Source: Diploscapter coronatus (lineage: Eukaryota; Nematoda; Chromadorea; Rhabditida; Rhabditidae). From it: a stretch of DNA of 64,000 nucleotides. A model generated the notes under the pieces. That model saw nothing but the letters and a program-made list of their open reading frames with translations. It was not told where the DNA came from and made no database searches. Below, in pieces: positions 9,235-21,460 of the stretch; within the stretch, counting starts at the first letter, position 1, and every line of letters starts with the position of its first letter. The stretch covers positions 81,615,201-81,679,200 of the forward strand of contig OZ038422.1 in assembly GCA_964036155.1 (NCBI GenBank), given 5' to 3'. Made by a program: the position numbers and the translations under genes.

Positions 9235-11611
9235 ATGATGATTTTAGGTGTTATGAGTGCCGAACGATTGGAGACGTACACCGTGAAAGATGGAGATATG
9301 GGGATTGAGATTGCTAAAGAGCACGGAATAACATTCAAAGAACTTTCCGAGCTGAATCCTGGCATAGTTTGGGAAAAACTTATGCCAGGAGATTCCTTGA
9401 AAATTCCATGCACTACTCACGCCAACGATCAACCTCGGCACGACTTGGAAACATACATCGTGAAATATGGAGATACGGGATTTGAGATTGCTAATAAGTG
9501 CGGAATAGCGTTCGAAAAACTTCGCAAGCTGAATTTTGAGACAGTTTGGGAAGAACTGATGCCAGGAGATTCGTTGAACATTCCACGTAAGGCTACGATC
9601 ATTTTATGCGACCCTCATTTGTCTCTCTTTTGTTAACAAATCTACCGTTGGACGTGGCTCCCTTTCCCGCTTACAAAAGACGGGAAGAATTCCTTACTTA
9701 GCATTACTTTATTTTTTGATGATTTAAATGTTTTCAAAGACTTTTCTTACTTGAATAAGGAACCCATGGGTGAAAATGATAATGTATGACAGTTGGATTA
9801 GTAATGGAGCGCGTTTGCAGGCTTCCGCCTGACTAATGACGGCTAAACTTTGAAATAAGCTGCCAAATGTTCTCAGAATCGTGCAGAATTGAAATTTTAA
9901 ACAAATATCCGTCAGACCAATAGAAATAACATATTAGGTGTGTAGCTAATAATAAGAAGGCTATTGACAAAATATCGAATCTCAAAATTTCAATTCCCAT
10001 TTTCGCGCCTATGTCGTGATTTTTGTGATTCGTCCCAATGGAGAAAATGTTCTCCATACTCAAATTGACTAAGATCATTCATTAGATTTGATAAAAATAT
10101 GGATATTTCAAGTAAAAATCCTTTTCCAACTAACCCATACGGTCTTTTCTTCTGCTTCCTCCTCTAATCCAAAGTGGACGGTACTTGCGCTCTCTACATA
10201 AAAGCAATGGAATTCGGTTCAATATGAAAAAAGGCTTATCATTCATAATATCGTTTTCTTGAGCTTTCTATATTCAGTGGATCAGAATTCTCTTATTTCG
10301 ATAACTTTCTTCCTTCGAAAAATGACATATTAATTGGAAAAGAACCTTCTCATTAGCAGTTTTTGTCCTACGCTTTGGCCCATTCTTTAATTTCAATTCG
10401 ATCAACTTCAATAACAAATTCTGTTTAGGTAGCACTTTTGAGAGTCCGAGGGGAGTATATAAAGTCGTCAAGGAACTTGGCAGTGGAACGTTCGGCTACG
10501 TTTATCTCGCTGATTACACGACTGCGGATGCCTCGAAATCTGAGCAGGTAGCCTTGAAGAAGATCGCTCTTCACGAAATGAACGAAGAGGAGAAGGAGAA
10601 ATGCAAGAAGGAGGCAGAACTGATGGAGAGAATCTCCAAATCGTCCACAAGTCCACATGTCATCAAGTACTTCGACTCGTTCATGACGCCAAGCCACGAA
10701 AACCTATGTATCGCAATGAGCTACTGCTCTCTAGGAGATCTAAGCAGCAAAATCAAGGCGAATATAACATTGGAAAAAGAGTTCGACCCGAAAATTGTCT
10801 ACGACTACATCTATCAAATCGCGGATGGTGTCAACGAGCTCCATATCAAACACAAAATCGTTCATCGTGACCTTAAACCCGCCAACATCCTAATCGCCTT
10901 AGAAGGCGATAAAGAAGTCCTCAAGATTACCGATTTCGGTCTGGTAAAAGTGATCGACTCCCTGAATAAGACTCTGAGTCACTCGAGATTGTGTGGCACG
11001 CCGCTCTACATGTCCCCAGAGCAACATGAAAGCATTCCATGCCGATTCCTCGTCGTCGATATCTGGGCGATCGGCATCATCTTTTACGAGCTGTGCATCA
11101 CCCCGAAGAGATTAGCGAATGAAATGGGAGATCTTCGGGAAAAAGTCAAGAATGGGCAGCAAGTAAATCTACCTAACCGATATTCAGCAGCGGTAAATTT
11201 TTACCTAATTTTAAGTATAAAATTTGAGCATCACTACATCCTTCTTGCATCGTATGATAAAAGTACAAAATACAAGTAGGAATAATCAAAGCCTCACTGG
11301 TGCCGTTACAAAAATCTATAACTTTGAAGAAATCCTAAAGTAATCACATCCTTTAGGATACAACATGGCTGAATAAGATGATTGCCAACGATCCAGACAA
11401 ACGAATGAGTTCGGACCAGGTCTGCAAGGAAGCCGGAGGTAAGCCATTCTAATAAAAGAAACTACAACGCGGTTTCTACTTAATTTTATTATAATTCGAT
11501 AATAAATTTTTTAAATCTTCAAAAATTCTATGAAAATTCTTGCCAAACCATTTCATGCAAAATTGGACACTTCATTTTGCAGCTTTAATGATTTTATTAA
11601 ACATTCATTAA
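9235..11611 (+). CDS. LysM-protein kinase fusion, copy 1 (two LysM modules)
   Basis: Four exons splice in phase: 9,235-9,586, 10,429-11,192, 11,357-11,438 and 11,583-11,611, giving 408 residues. LysM 1 spans about residues 11-58 (ETYTVKDGD, then MPGDSLKIP) and LysM 2 about 71-116 (ETYIVKYGD, MPGDSLNIP). LysM modules typically bind chitin or peptidoglycan. A NEK-like Ser/Thr kinase follows at once: glycine loop GSGTFGYV (135-142), VALK lysine 161, HRDLKPAN (263-270), DFG (286-288), GTPLYMSPEQ, DIWAIGIIFYEL. All core catalytic residues are present. No signal peptide or membrane span is visible, so both halves should share one compartment. The last exon encodes only a short hydrophobic tail and is the least certain. 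The 842 bp intron between LysM and kinase is conserved in the second copy. Confidence 0.8.
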
Positions 11612-11690
11612 AAATCGCTTTCGGGCTATGGCAAATTTTCTAGAGCAAATGCGAAACGAGTACGTGGTGTTTTTCAACAAAATGTTGTTT

Positions 11691-13180
11691 TCACTAGAAA
11701 ATTACCCAAATTTATTAAATATTTCGTATAAAGATATGCAAAATTCCAACTCACCCTTCGACTGCATACAGTTTCCCGTTAGCGACAGTGAGCGAATGAT
11801 AATATCTTGAATAATTCATATCAGCGATTCGAGAAATTCGGCTGTCAATTGGAGCTGAGGGGTCGAAACACAGACAGGATTTCAATACATAATTATCACT
11901 AAATATATAATGATACATTATTTATCATACAAAATTAACGACTTTCGTTCTCCAGTTATGTAAAGTTTTTCATTTAACGATGCAACTTCGAAATAAATTC
12001 GCTTTTCTGGAATCTCTCCAATTTTAATCCATTCCCGTTCATCGTCTGATAATTGATATATCTTTCTACTTGTACGACCATCAATAACTGAATATCCATA
12101 ATTATAATAATGAATATGTTATAATGTAACCGTATAAAATTTCATCGCATGTTATTGCTTGAGCACGTCTAGTTGGGCAAGGAAATGTAGATCCTGGGCC
12201 CGTACCAAAGTCTATTCGGTTGACCTCAGTCCAACTGTCTGGAGTCTCTTCAGCAATTTCACCCTATTTCTCGCCCCAATCTGAAAATTCAATTGGGCCC
12301 ATTTCAATCTAACTGTTCAATCGAATGATATAGCATGAAAAATTGAGAGAGCACCTTAGCCGAAAGTTGGGGGACAGTTTTGCCCCCCAATATTAGGCTG
12401 AGGTCCCTCTCAATTTCATACACTATTTCGTACATCTCAGCCCAATCTAAAAGTTAGATTGAAATGGGCCCAATTGAACTTTCCGATTGGGGTGAGAAAT
12501 AGAGAAAGATTGCTGAAGAGACACCAGACAGTTGGACTGAGGTCAATCGAATAGACTTTGGTACGGGCCCTGTTTCCCATTTTCTATCTATTAAAACCTG
12601 AATAAATTATTTCATGGGTTTTCATTCGATCTTCTTACATCAACTCGATTCGTATCTCCCCTTGTTTCAGGATCCCATCCACCCAAATAATACAATTTGT
12701 CTTTGAAATGAATGACAGATGCAAAATTTCGCCATTCAGGAGGATCTGGACCTGTAAATTCTTTGAGTTGATCATTCATGGATTTGTTGATAAGACCTCT
12801 TGAAATTTGTCGAGTATTCAGGTCAAAGATTTCAAAGAGTTCTTTTTCACTATTTAATGCAAAAATCTAAAATTATAAAATTGGCAATGGTAAATAAAAT
12901 AATCTACTTTATCTGATGTAGTCGCTACTTCATATGAGTCACAACGACTAGTAAACTTTACTATGTAGTCAACAGAAACATTATGCGGATCAAACAGACA
13001 AATTCTCCTTTCATGAGCACGGCCCTTATGATAAGATACTAAATAAAATTCATTTTCACTCATACAAAGAGTATTTTCTTACGATAGAATAAAATTTTAT
13101 CCCCATTATTTGATTGAGTATTTTGACCGATCTTTGAGGAAATGCCAAAGTTCTGCTGTAATTCATTCATAAAAATGTTA
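11691..13180 (-). pseudogene. Kelch-repeat gene, broken by an inserted element
   Basis: Read leftwards, the exons align with the kelch locus at 37,500-38,640: DKILFYR, then ERRICLFDPHNVSVDY (about 13,000), a 40-odd bp intron, EIFDLNTRQIS, EFTGPDPPEW, DKLYYLGGWDPE (12,650-12,740). The next exon starts VLIDRKWETG and is cut by a 375 bp inverted-repeat element (12,196-12,570); the remainder resumes leftwards and reaches about 11,700. Further damage: a frame break near 13,060 and a kelch double-glycine changed to Glu-Gly (about 11,750). It lies tail to tail with LysM-kinase 1. Kelch proteins form beta-propellers that bind partners; this copy is very unlikely to make one. Confidence 0.7.
12196..12570. 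mobile_element. Inverted-repeat MITE (GGGCCCGTACCAAAG family)
   Basis: The ends are GGGCCCGTACCAAAGTCTAT and its reverse complement, with about 125 bp of near-identical inverted arms that contain AATTGGGCCCATTTCAATCT. It sits inside a kelch exon, whose halves flank it (GAAACA on one side, GATCTACATTTCC on the other). No coding capacity. Related ends bound the elements at 13,286-16,333 and 16,343-16,929. Confidence 0.8.
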
Positions 13181-13367
13181 ATTAATCGTATATTATTCCG
13201 ATAGGATGCATAATTATAAGTATGCCTATGCCAATCAAATGCATATAATAACTTACGGAATTTGTTAAACTATCGTCAGCCAACTGGGCCCGTACTAAAG
13301 TCCCCTCACAACAAGTCAAAGAAGGAGTGAACTTTTCACGTAACTTGTTATGAACTCTGAAAAGACA

Positions 13368-15698
13368 TATGACACGTTATTTATAAAAATCGAGTTTTTT
13401 ATAAAGGGGGGTGGCTGAACAAAAGGGTCCTTTGGGGAACGCCTTTCGTGGTTGGTTGGTGGCTTTTGTTGGGTTGTAACAAACAATTTACAACAGATTT
13501 AACACAAATTTATTCACAAATAAAGGGGACAACCGCCCAGTTTGCGGTTTGTTCTTTAACACAAAAGAAAAGAGGGGCGGAGAGCTAAAAGAGGGAAAAA
13601 TGGAAAAGAAGCAGAAAACCGCCGGGAAAGAATACAAAAAATATAAAAAAGGAAAAATAAAATAATGAAGAAAGGGTGCCATTTCGGCACAGTGGCACCC
13701 AAGAAGTCGACCCTCAATATTCGAGCTAATATTTTGTTCCTGGGGGTTTTCGACTACGCTGATGACGAATATGACGGTTAAAACCCGATCCGACCACTTG
13801 TTCCGCATGTTCCGGAAGGTCCGCATCTGATAGTTTCGGAAAATTCTATTTTCGCTATTCGGCATGGGAAAAATTCAACTTTGGTATCAAAATGCTCGTA
13901 GAGACCATCTGAGCACGATTCTGAAAAGACCTTGTCGAAATGACACTGAATAAGGAAGTTATGATGAACATAGTAAAACATATGGGAAATGCCATATTGA
14001 ATTTTTGCTTATTTTAATTTTTAACTTTTTTAAAAGTGCCAGATTCCGTGAGTTATTTATATTGGAAAGTAGCCTGGGTCTTCGAGTTTCTGAAATACTT
14101 GATCGCTTTCCTATAGACTGCCCGCTAGAGGAGAAATGTCACTTCTTCGGAGAGTTGTCATTGGCTCATTTTTGCCTAGTTTGATTTTAAAAATTCGTAA
14201 CTTCCATAATTCTAAACCAAATTCGATAATTCTTTTTTTATTGAACAGAATTTAGTCTATAGGTTGTTAGACAATAAAAGAAGAATTTTTCGAATATCGA
14301 TTTCTACAGAAATGCGCACTTTTAGCGTCATGATTGCGTATTTTTCAACCTGTCCTGGGTTTACGCGTAAATGACGTCGGAAAAATATTTCCTTTTAGTA
14401 TTTTGTGTAGATGGGCATGGTGAACAACTTTGTTCCAGAATCGACCTCGGATTCATTATCATATCGACTACAGAATTTTTTGAAGTTCAATGACTAATTA
14501 TTGCAAAGTGCCTTTAGGGCAGTAAATTTCAAAAATTCACATCTCTCTGTGTGTGCATATTCTAGAATAAGTTCTGGAACAAAAGTTGATCAACTTGAAG
14601 AGCTCTGCAAGATTTAATGGAAAGCTCCGATGTTAACTTGCATTATCCTTGTAAACACAGTGCGGGTATATGGGGTAACTTAGGCTAATTTCTCCCGCCA
14701 AAATTAATTTCTAAAATTTTTCTTTCTATTTTTGCATTAGTCTACTACTCAAGATCTACAAAATAAAAAAATAATCATCAAATTTTGTCAGAAATATAGG
14801 AAAATATAATTTTTTGAAAATAACGTATAAAAGGACATTATGCTGAATTTGACTGTCGCACTTCAAAAAATCCTGGAACTCATACAACTGTGAATTCGAG
14901 ATCGGTCCTGGAATAAAGTTGTTCACCATGCCCATCTACACAAAATACTAAAAGGAAATATTTTTCCAACGCCGTTTACGCGTAAACGCAGTACGAGTCT
15001 AAAAGTACGCAATCAATACGCGAAAAGTGCGCATTTCTGTAGAAATCGATATTCAAAAAATTCTTACTTTATCGTTTAATAACTTATGGACTAAATTCTG
15101 TTCAATAAAAAAAGAATTATCGAATTTGGTTTAGAATTATGGAAGTTACGAATTTTTGAAATCAAACTAGGCAAAAATGAGCCAATGACAACTCTTCGAA
15201 GAAGTGATATTTCTCCCCTAGCGGGCAGTCTATAGGAAAACGGTCAAGTGTTTCAGAAACTAGAAGGCCTGGGCTACTTCTCAGTATAAATAACTCACGG
15301 AATCTGACACTTTTAAAAAATAAAAAATTTAGAAAAGAGAAAAATCGATATGACATTTTCCATATGTTTCACTATGTTCATCATAACTTTCTTATTCGGT
15401 GTCGTTTCGACGAGATCTTTTCAGAATCGTGCTCAGATGGTCTCTACGAGCATTTTGGTACTAGATTTGAATTTTTCCCATACAGAATAACGAAAATAGA
15501 ATTTTTCGAAACTACCGAATGCGGACCCTTCGGAACAGGCGTAACAAGTGGTCGGATCGGGTTTTAACCGTCAGATTCGTCATCAGCGTAGTCGAAAACC
15601 CCCAGGAACAAAATATTAGCTCGAATATTGAGGGTCAACTTCTTGGGTACCACCCCTCTTTATAAAAAAACTCGATTTTTACGAAGAACGTGTCATAT
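13368..15698. mobile_element. Fold-back element B, copy 2
   Basis: Ends are TATGACACGTTATTTATAAA and TACGAAGAACGTGTCATA, with the same long arms as copy 1. The left arm carries an extra run at about 13,420-13,690 (GGTTGGTTGGTGGC, purine-rich DNA) absent from the other copies. The spacer around 14,508-14,710 is identical to 22,318-22,525 in copy 3. It lies inside the GGGCCC-ended element, so it inserted later. Confidence 0.8.
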
Positions 15699-15927
15699 GC
15701 TCACATCAACTTTAAAAAGTACAAAGAAAATTTTTAAAGATCCGTACAAATTGATATGAATCTTATAGCCAAGGATATCGGCTACAATTTGATGTAAAAT
15801 ATTGATAAATTAAATGCCTAATTAAATATTTAATTGAGTTGTCGTGAACTGTATCAAAAGAGGGAGCGAATTTGAGGCAAAATTGCATTCAGCGAGTTGG
15901 AATGAACTTGTCTTGAAGTGAGCTGTC

Positions 15928-16078
15928 GAAAAGTTCGCCGCAACTAGTGAGTATAAAAAATGAGAGAGAAAGTTCATGACAGAGTAGACCGCACCTCACA
16001 TGGAAAAGGTGCGGTCTACCTTGTCGTGAGTTTGCTCTCTCACTTTCTACATTCTCTAGTTGCGGCGAACTTTCCATT
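15928..16078. repeat. Nested hairpin with a strong central stem
   Basis: AAAGTTCGCCGCAACTAG on the left pairs with CTAGTTGCGGCGAACTTT on the right. In the centre GTAGACCGCACCT is followed within about 10 bases by AGGTGCGGTCTAC, a perfect 13 bp stem. It lies within the MITE at 13,286-16,333. Confidence 0.7.
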
Positions 16079-16342
16079 ATTTTTCACCTTCGCTCACAAC
16101 AATTCATGATTTTTCTTCCATTTTTTATTCACAAAAATTTTAGCAAAGTTGTCTTCCTTGACTTGGTCCGCAGGAAGTGGGCGTAGCTTGCGCTCTCTAC
16201 TCATAACAAGTTCGCTCCATCTTTCTTAAAAGTTCACGACAAATTCGCTTCAATTCTCGCTCCAACTAGTTGAATTGAACTGCACTTGCTGCGAGAGTTG
16301 AGTTGAACTGAGGGGGGACTTTAGTACGGGCCCTGGTTACCA

Positions 16343-16929
16343 GAGCCCGTACTAAACTCCCCCCTCTCAGTTTAATTTAATCTCGCGACAAGTAAATTCC
16401 TTTTCTAAGAATCGAAGAATGAGATGGAGCAAACTTTCTAAAAAAAAAAGTTGGAGCGAACTCTTCTCTTTCGCCTATTTTGATAACTATCGAGTTGCTA
16501 CGAACTTGCAGTGAATCGGCGAGAAATAGCTCTCGACAAGTTCACTCCAATTTTTGAGGGGAAAATGTGAAGGAAAGCTGGCGGCAGAAATTGACCGCAC
16601 CTTTTTAAATGGGGTGCTATCTAACTTGCTCTCTCATTTGGCACACTCTAGTTGCAGAGAACTTGTCGAGAGCTTAGTTCAAGACAGGTTCACTTCAACC
16701 GGACTGCCGACAAATTCACTCCTTCTTTCGACAAAGTTAATAACAACTCAATTAACCTAGCAATATTTTACATCAAATTGTAACCGATATCCCTGGCTAC
16801 AAGCTCCATATCAATTTGCACGATTTTTAATTATTTTTCTTTCCACTTTCTCGATTGCTGTGAGTTTGAAAGTTCAATACAAGTTCGCTCCTTTTTTCGC
16901 TTGTCGCGAGGGGGGTTTAGTACGGGCTC
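16343..16929. mobile_element. Second GAGCCCGTACTAAA-ended MITE
   Basis: The ends are GAGCCCGTACTAAACTCCCC and its reverse complement GGGGGGTTTAGTACGGGCTC. It begins 10 bases after the preceding element. The interior shares short motifs such as AGTTCACTCC with its neighbour and codes for nothing recognisable. Confidence 0.7.
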
Positions 16930-17197
16930 AGCTTCCTGCTCACTCATTTAGTTTGGATGACTAAATTTGACTTGAAAATATCTAAACGAATTTGAAGTCT
17001 ACCCATATACTTATCAAGCGTTATCATATTGACATTCTAACTAATATTTTCAAGTCTTCTCGTGTAGCTGATAAGGTCGTGCATACTCAGACCTAACGAG
17101 CACTTTCGTCAGACGAAAAAAAATTAGGGAAGGTAGGTAGCAGAGGGTCTCTGACGATCGTCCTCCCTAGGACTGCATATTTCATTGACAAAATCCA
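16930..17197. other. Intergenic stretch, nothing recognised
   Basis: No open frame, hairpin or motif that I can support. It lies just 3' of the TRPA-like gene on the minus strand and may contain its 3' UTR. Confidence 0.3.
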
Positions 17198-20006
17198 CTA
17201 ATTTTTATTATCGATATTTTCAGCAACGCACAAACGAATGTCAAAATCTTTATCATTAGAAAAGAATTCTTCGAAGTAGGGCAGATATTTCTTCAAGTCG
17301 AGACCGATCAATTGCCTAGAAATTTGTCGGAAATAAAAACGAGTATCCTGAAAGTAGATATATAGATGAAATCACAAAAATTCATTTCCAATTACATTTG
17401 GTTTAGAGAAATCAGGCGATTCTTGTAATTGCTCTCCATTCCTTTTTGAAACTTAAAGTTATTTTTGAAAATCATGTGATATGCATTTTTTACTTACGAA
17501 ATCGACTCTTAATATCCTCTTCATCATATTTCGAATAGTAATAACCGGTGCTATAAACAACCAAAATATTTTTTAGGGGATCGTTCTGCATGTCCCGCAT
17601 GTTGTAGCAAATAGGTATATTTGCACCTATTAGAAAACTGGATATCGTCCGCCAATTTATTAAGAAATCGACCTAAAATTTACCGTAATAATAACAACTA
17701 TCTATAAGTAGTGGCTCATAGGGAGCGTACTTTTGCCTTTAATAGAGTCTCGTGTGCATTCTTATGTAGGTTCGATACTTCGGGTATGGCAATTGCAGTC
17801 TAAAAATCGACATACGTAGAACGCTTTCTAATACTAACTAAATCTGACTTATACCGTTGGGTAGACTTATTAAAAAATCATCACTACTCATTATAGAAAT
17901 TCCGTTTTTTTCTTTTTCAACACTATTTCATCCCAAAATTGAGCTAACTTTTCGACAAGCCATTGGATGCCCTACCGTAAGGTTGAAAAGCAGTGTGATG
18001 GCGAAGACGCAAAATATTAGCATGAGAATCGTTACGACAATATGATTGGCACCTATAATATACTTATAGCATATCGGAATTATGTTACATTTTTACTCAG
18101 CAGAGATTCGGCATCTAACTCGCCAATAAACATTGCCGTAGTCTTCCCAATTGATCGGAGGAACGTACGTTCGAATGCATGAAGCATCGTTTTATTTTCC
18201 TAGATTTCTTTTTGCAAAAATTCGTATAGTCAAATTAATTCTACTGCTTGAATACGTCCATTCCAAGGTGAAACATCAGTACCGTTTAAGGTCCAATAGA
18301 AAACATAGGCGAATGCCAGTAGAATCGGTATTATTATAATTGATAGCTAAAAATATTCAATATTTATAACATTTAATTTAACATACTTTTAGAAAATTTT
18401 TGAATATCGTCCAATACATGTAGACATAAATGCCCCATTGAAATTTTCCGCACACATAGAAGAAATTTGCGCAAGCACAGAGCATCACTAGTACTGGAGA
18501 AGACCCAAAAAGTATTTCCTAAAAGAGTTTGTTTTATATTTATAATATGATAGTCAAGCATACTTTTAGTGATAATCCAACGTCATTAGGGTCAAGTGAA
18601 TCATTTGTGATATTATATGGGTCATTACTTACTAAATATACGATAATAATTTAAAATCACGGTTTTAGGGTATTATATTCCAACCTGTCTGTACGATGCT
18701 TATAGATAGAACCAAAATGTATACTAAAATATTTACAAGTATCCAAAGACCGTTCCTAAATTGTTATAATTTTGCAATACATTGTCGATATATCAACCCA
18801 TACATGAAATCTGAATAATTTTTTCAATTAAATTATTTATGGTCGCCTTACATTTGAGCCGCCTCCTCCTATGAAACCTTGACCATTCTAATGATGATTT
18901 GGAGGTCTATTTGTACAAATAGCATTATTCTAAGTCAAAGCATTGAATAATTACCACAATGAACCCAAGTACGCCAAATGAAATTGTAAACCATAATTGA
19001 TATTGAAAGAATCGCATGAACATGTGCACCATGAGAAGTATAATCAGTAAAATGTGCACTAAAGATAATTTGTATGGTTTATTTATGCATGCACAACACT
19101 AACATAATGTGTCACCTATAAAAAATTTTATATTTCCAAACAATTCTTCGTTGATGACATTCAATATGTATGGCTGAGTTAAGATACGCCATTTTTCATC
19201 CTGATCCTATTATATAGTCTACTATTTACAATTTATATAATTCCAAACTTACTCGAATATTTAATAATTCTTTATAGAAATCACCAATTTTAAAGTCGCT
19301 GAAATAAAATTAGATGAAATGGATAATGTATATATCGCGTACCTATAATCAAAATAGAAGTAAATTCTATTACTACGATTATTCGGCTTTTGAATTTGGA
19401 TTATAGTTCTTTCCTTATGCCAATTGTAATCATCACTAATATATTTATTTTTCAATACAGTAATTCAAGCATATTTGTTTATTTGAAATTTAAAGTAGAT
19501 GTATAACTTACATTTTATAAATTTTTTCAGCCGACTGCTCTTTTACTTTTGAGACGTTATTCGAAGATACTCCAGATAAACTACAATTTATAAATTAAAT
19601 TCATAATAGTGCCCGAAACAATATGAAGACTGTCACCTTCGATCATGTCACGCGTCCATCCTCTTTGTAATTCATTTTTTTTTCTCTCAAAGAGGCAGAG
19701 CCCGCTTCTACGTCCTGGTTTTACTCGTCACTTCTCTCCCTTTACCTTCAGCAGCGGAAAAAGGGGAGAGAGGGAAAAGAGTGTACGGAGTAGAGCCGGG
19801 GAGAAGGCGCTCTTTCTCCCTCTTTTCGAGCGAAATTTTTGGAAAGAGGATAGAAGCGTGTTGACCAAAATATTTGAATCCAGAATTTATCAACTAACGC
19901 TATGAGTGGTATAGAAACTGGAGTGGAAGATTTCTCTTGAGTCATTTTATAGTCGAGTTCTGGAATGGGTAGTTCGGGATTTGACAGTTTTGAATCGAAT
20001 GTGTCC
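17198..20006 (-). pseudogene. TRP channel, TRPA-like, lacking its 5' (ankyrin) part
   Basis: About 17 short exons splice with good phase from 20,006 down to a TAG at 17,198, encoding about 525 residues. The order fits the membrane half of a TRPA/painless-type cation channel: a cytosolic stretch (ILTQPYILNVINEELFG), a first span (HILLIILLMVHMFM), a span at 18,685-18,755 (LWILVNILVYILVLSIS), a span-rich exon at 18,387-18,518, then a pore region (FLRSIGKTTAMFIGELD, exon 18,097-18,199) with the GELD motif typical of this group and a last span (VVTILMLIFCVFAITLLF). The usual N-terminal ankyrin repeats are absent: upstream of 20,006 there is only transposon and palindrome DNA. The 36 bp exon at 18,852 joins the next exon out of phase by one base, suggesting a frameshift or a wrong boundary. 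Probably a truncated relic. Confidence 0.65.
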
Positions 20007-20324
20007 CTAGAATGATCAAATATAGGTCATACCCATTCAAACAAAAAAAGAATTACGAAATTTGGATGGAAAATAGGATCGTACTGATTTTTTAAGTTCG
20101 AGGCTCGAAAGGCATTATGCATTTTTTTTTTTTTAGATTTTCGTGCTTCTCGAACATAGAAAAAAAACTCGCAAAGCCTCGGGAGCCCATGGAATCGGGA
20201 CCGACCTTGAAATGAAAGTTGATCGGTATGATGTCCTCTAGTCGATAGAGATATATTTTTTTTATGAAAAAGAAATAAAAATATAAGATACAACACATTT
20301 GTCTTATGTATGTACACAAGTATA
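20007..20324. other. Stretch between TRPA relic and fold-back element C
   Basis: AT-rich, with a 12-base T run near 20,121. Some phrases (AATTACGAAATTTGG, CGAGGCTCGAAAGG) recall fold-back elements, but no gene or complete element is identified. It marks the 5' limit of the recognisable TRPA-like exons. Confidence 0.35.
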
Positions 20325-21458
20325 GTCCGTTTCATAATTATGGATACCCCCTCGATTTATGGGTTTTGGTAATTTCCAACATTCAAGAACATTGGAAACC
20401 GATATAGAAACAATTACATGGACTAAATATTCACATTCAAGAAAAAAATTTCCCATGCTCGCTGTTTACAATGTATAATTTCGCTCGAGACGTTGTTTCA
20501 GATGTTTCATAATTATGGATACCCTTTTTATTTTAATTAGTCTGACGCCATAGAGCAAACTAATCCGACTCAAAATTTACACGATTATTCCATCATATAT
20601 CCTCCTAATATCTACCAAGTTTCATCCCGATCCGATCTTGTATAAGGATTTTACGATTTTTTTCCGAGAGCTGTCCTTAACTATAGAAAATGGCAGTTTT
20701 GTATGGGATTTGTAAGAAACATCTTCGAAAAAAATTCACTACTCACCAAAAGTTTGACAAACCATAAAACTAATAATATGACATGATAATATCACTATTC
20801 TACTTTCAAAATATCATATTGATTTTCTTTGAAAAAATTCTACAAGAAGCGTAGCACAACATTTTCTAAAATACCTTAAATTTGCCTTATTTTCCATAGT
20901 TAAGGAGATGTTGTCTTTTCGAACCGACTGTACTTTCCAAATAGGTACGTGAAAAATATGAATGGAGGCTTAAAAGCTGTGCAGCAATAAGTTCTCGTAG
21001 ATCTATGTGAACTTATATGAGTATCATTTTATTCTCCTGAGTAATGAATTTTTTTCGAAGATGTTTCTTACAAATCCCATACAAAACTGCCATTTTCTAT
21101 AGTTAAGGACAGCTCTCGGAAAAAAATCGTAAAATCCTTATACAAGATCGGATCGGGATGAAACTTGGTAGATATTAGGAGGATATATGATGGAATAATC
21201 GTGTAAATTTTGAGTCGGATTAGTTTGCTCTATGGCGTCAGACTAATTAAAATAAAAAGGGTATCCATAATTATGAAACATCTGAAACAACGTCTCGAGC
21301 GAAATTATACATTGTAAACAGCGAGCATGGGAAATTTTTTTCTTGAATGTGAATATTTAGTCCATGTAATTGTTTCTATATCGGTTTCCAATGTTCTTGA
21401 ATGTTGGAAATTACCAAAACCCATAAATCGAGGGGGTATCCATAATTATGAAACGGAC
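20325..21458. mobile_element. Fold-back element C (Tc1-like ends, TA flanks)
   Basis: GTCCGTTTCATAATTATGGA at the left and its reverse complement at the right are both flanked by TA (20,323-20,324 and 21,459-21,460). Arms are about 430 bp and nearly perfect; TTTCATAATTATGGATACCC occurs twice in each arm. The centre (about 20,755-21,030) is unique and non-coding. TA target duplication and lack of transposase suggest a non-autonomous Tc1/mariner-type element. It shares CCTTAACTATAGAAAAT with the element at 35,307. Confidence 0.85.
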
Positions 21459-21460
21459 TA

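Larger units (their letters stand above)
9212..11690 (+). repeat. Segmental duplication, copy 1 (LysM-kinase block)
   Basis: This block matches 32,613-34,925 in the same orientation, from ACGAGAATTTCAG to just past the last exon. Introns and flanks are nearly identical; the main coding difference is the second LysM, present here and absent in the other copy. Upstream sequences are unrelated, which fixes the left breakpoint within a few bases of the acceptor. Confidence 0.85.
13286..16333. mobile_element. GGGCCCGTACTAAAG-ended element with a nested fold-back
   Basis: GGGCCCGTACTAAAGTCCCC at the left and GGGGACTTTAGTACGGGCCC at the right define one element of about 0.7 kb after removing the fold-back element B nested at 13,368-15,698. 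The remaining interior repeats short phrases around GTTCGC and ACTTG and includes a hairpin at about 15,930-16,075. The ends are related to the MITE at 12,196. No gene. Confidence 0.65.

Noticed and set aside
9833..10078. Antisense frame in the LysM-kinase intron, partly repeated at 32,945-33,304
   Set aside because: The frame is broken by indels between the two copies, so it is not conserved as coding sequence.
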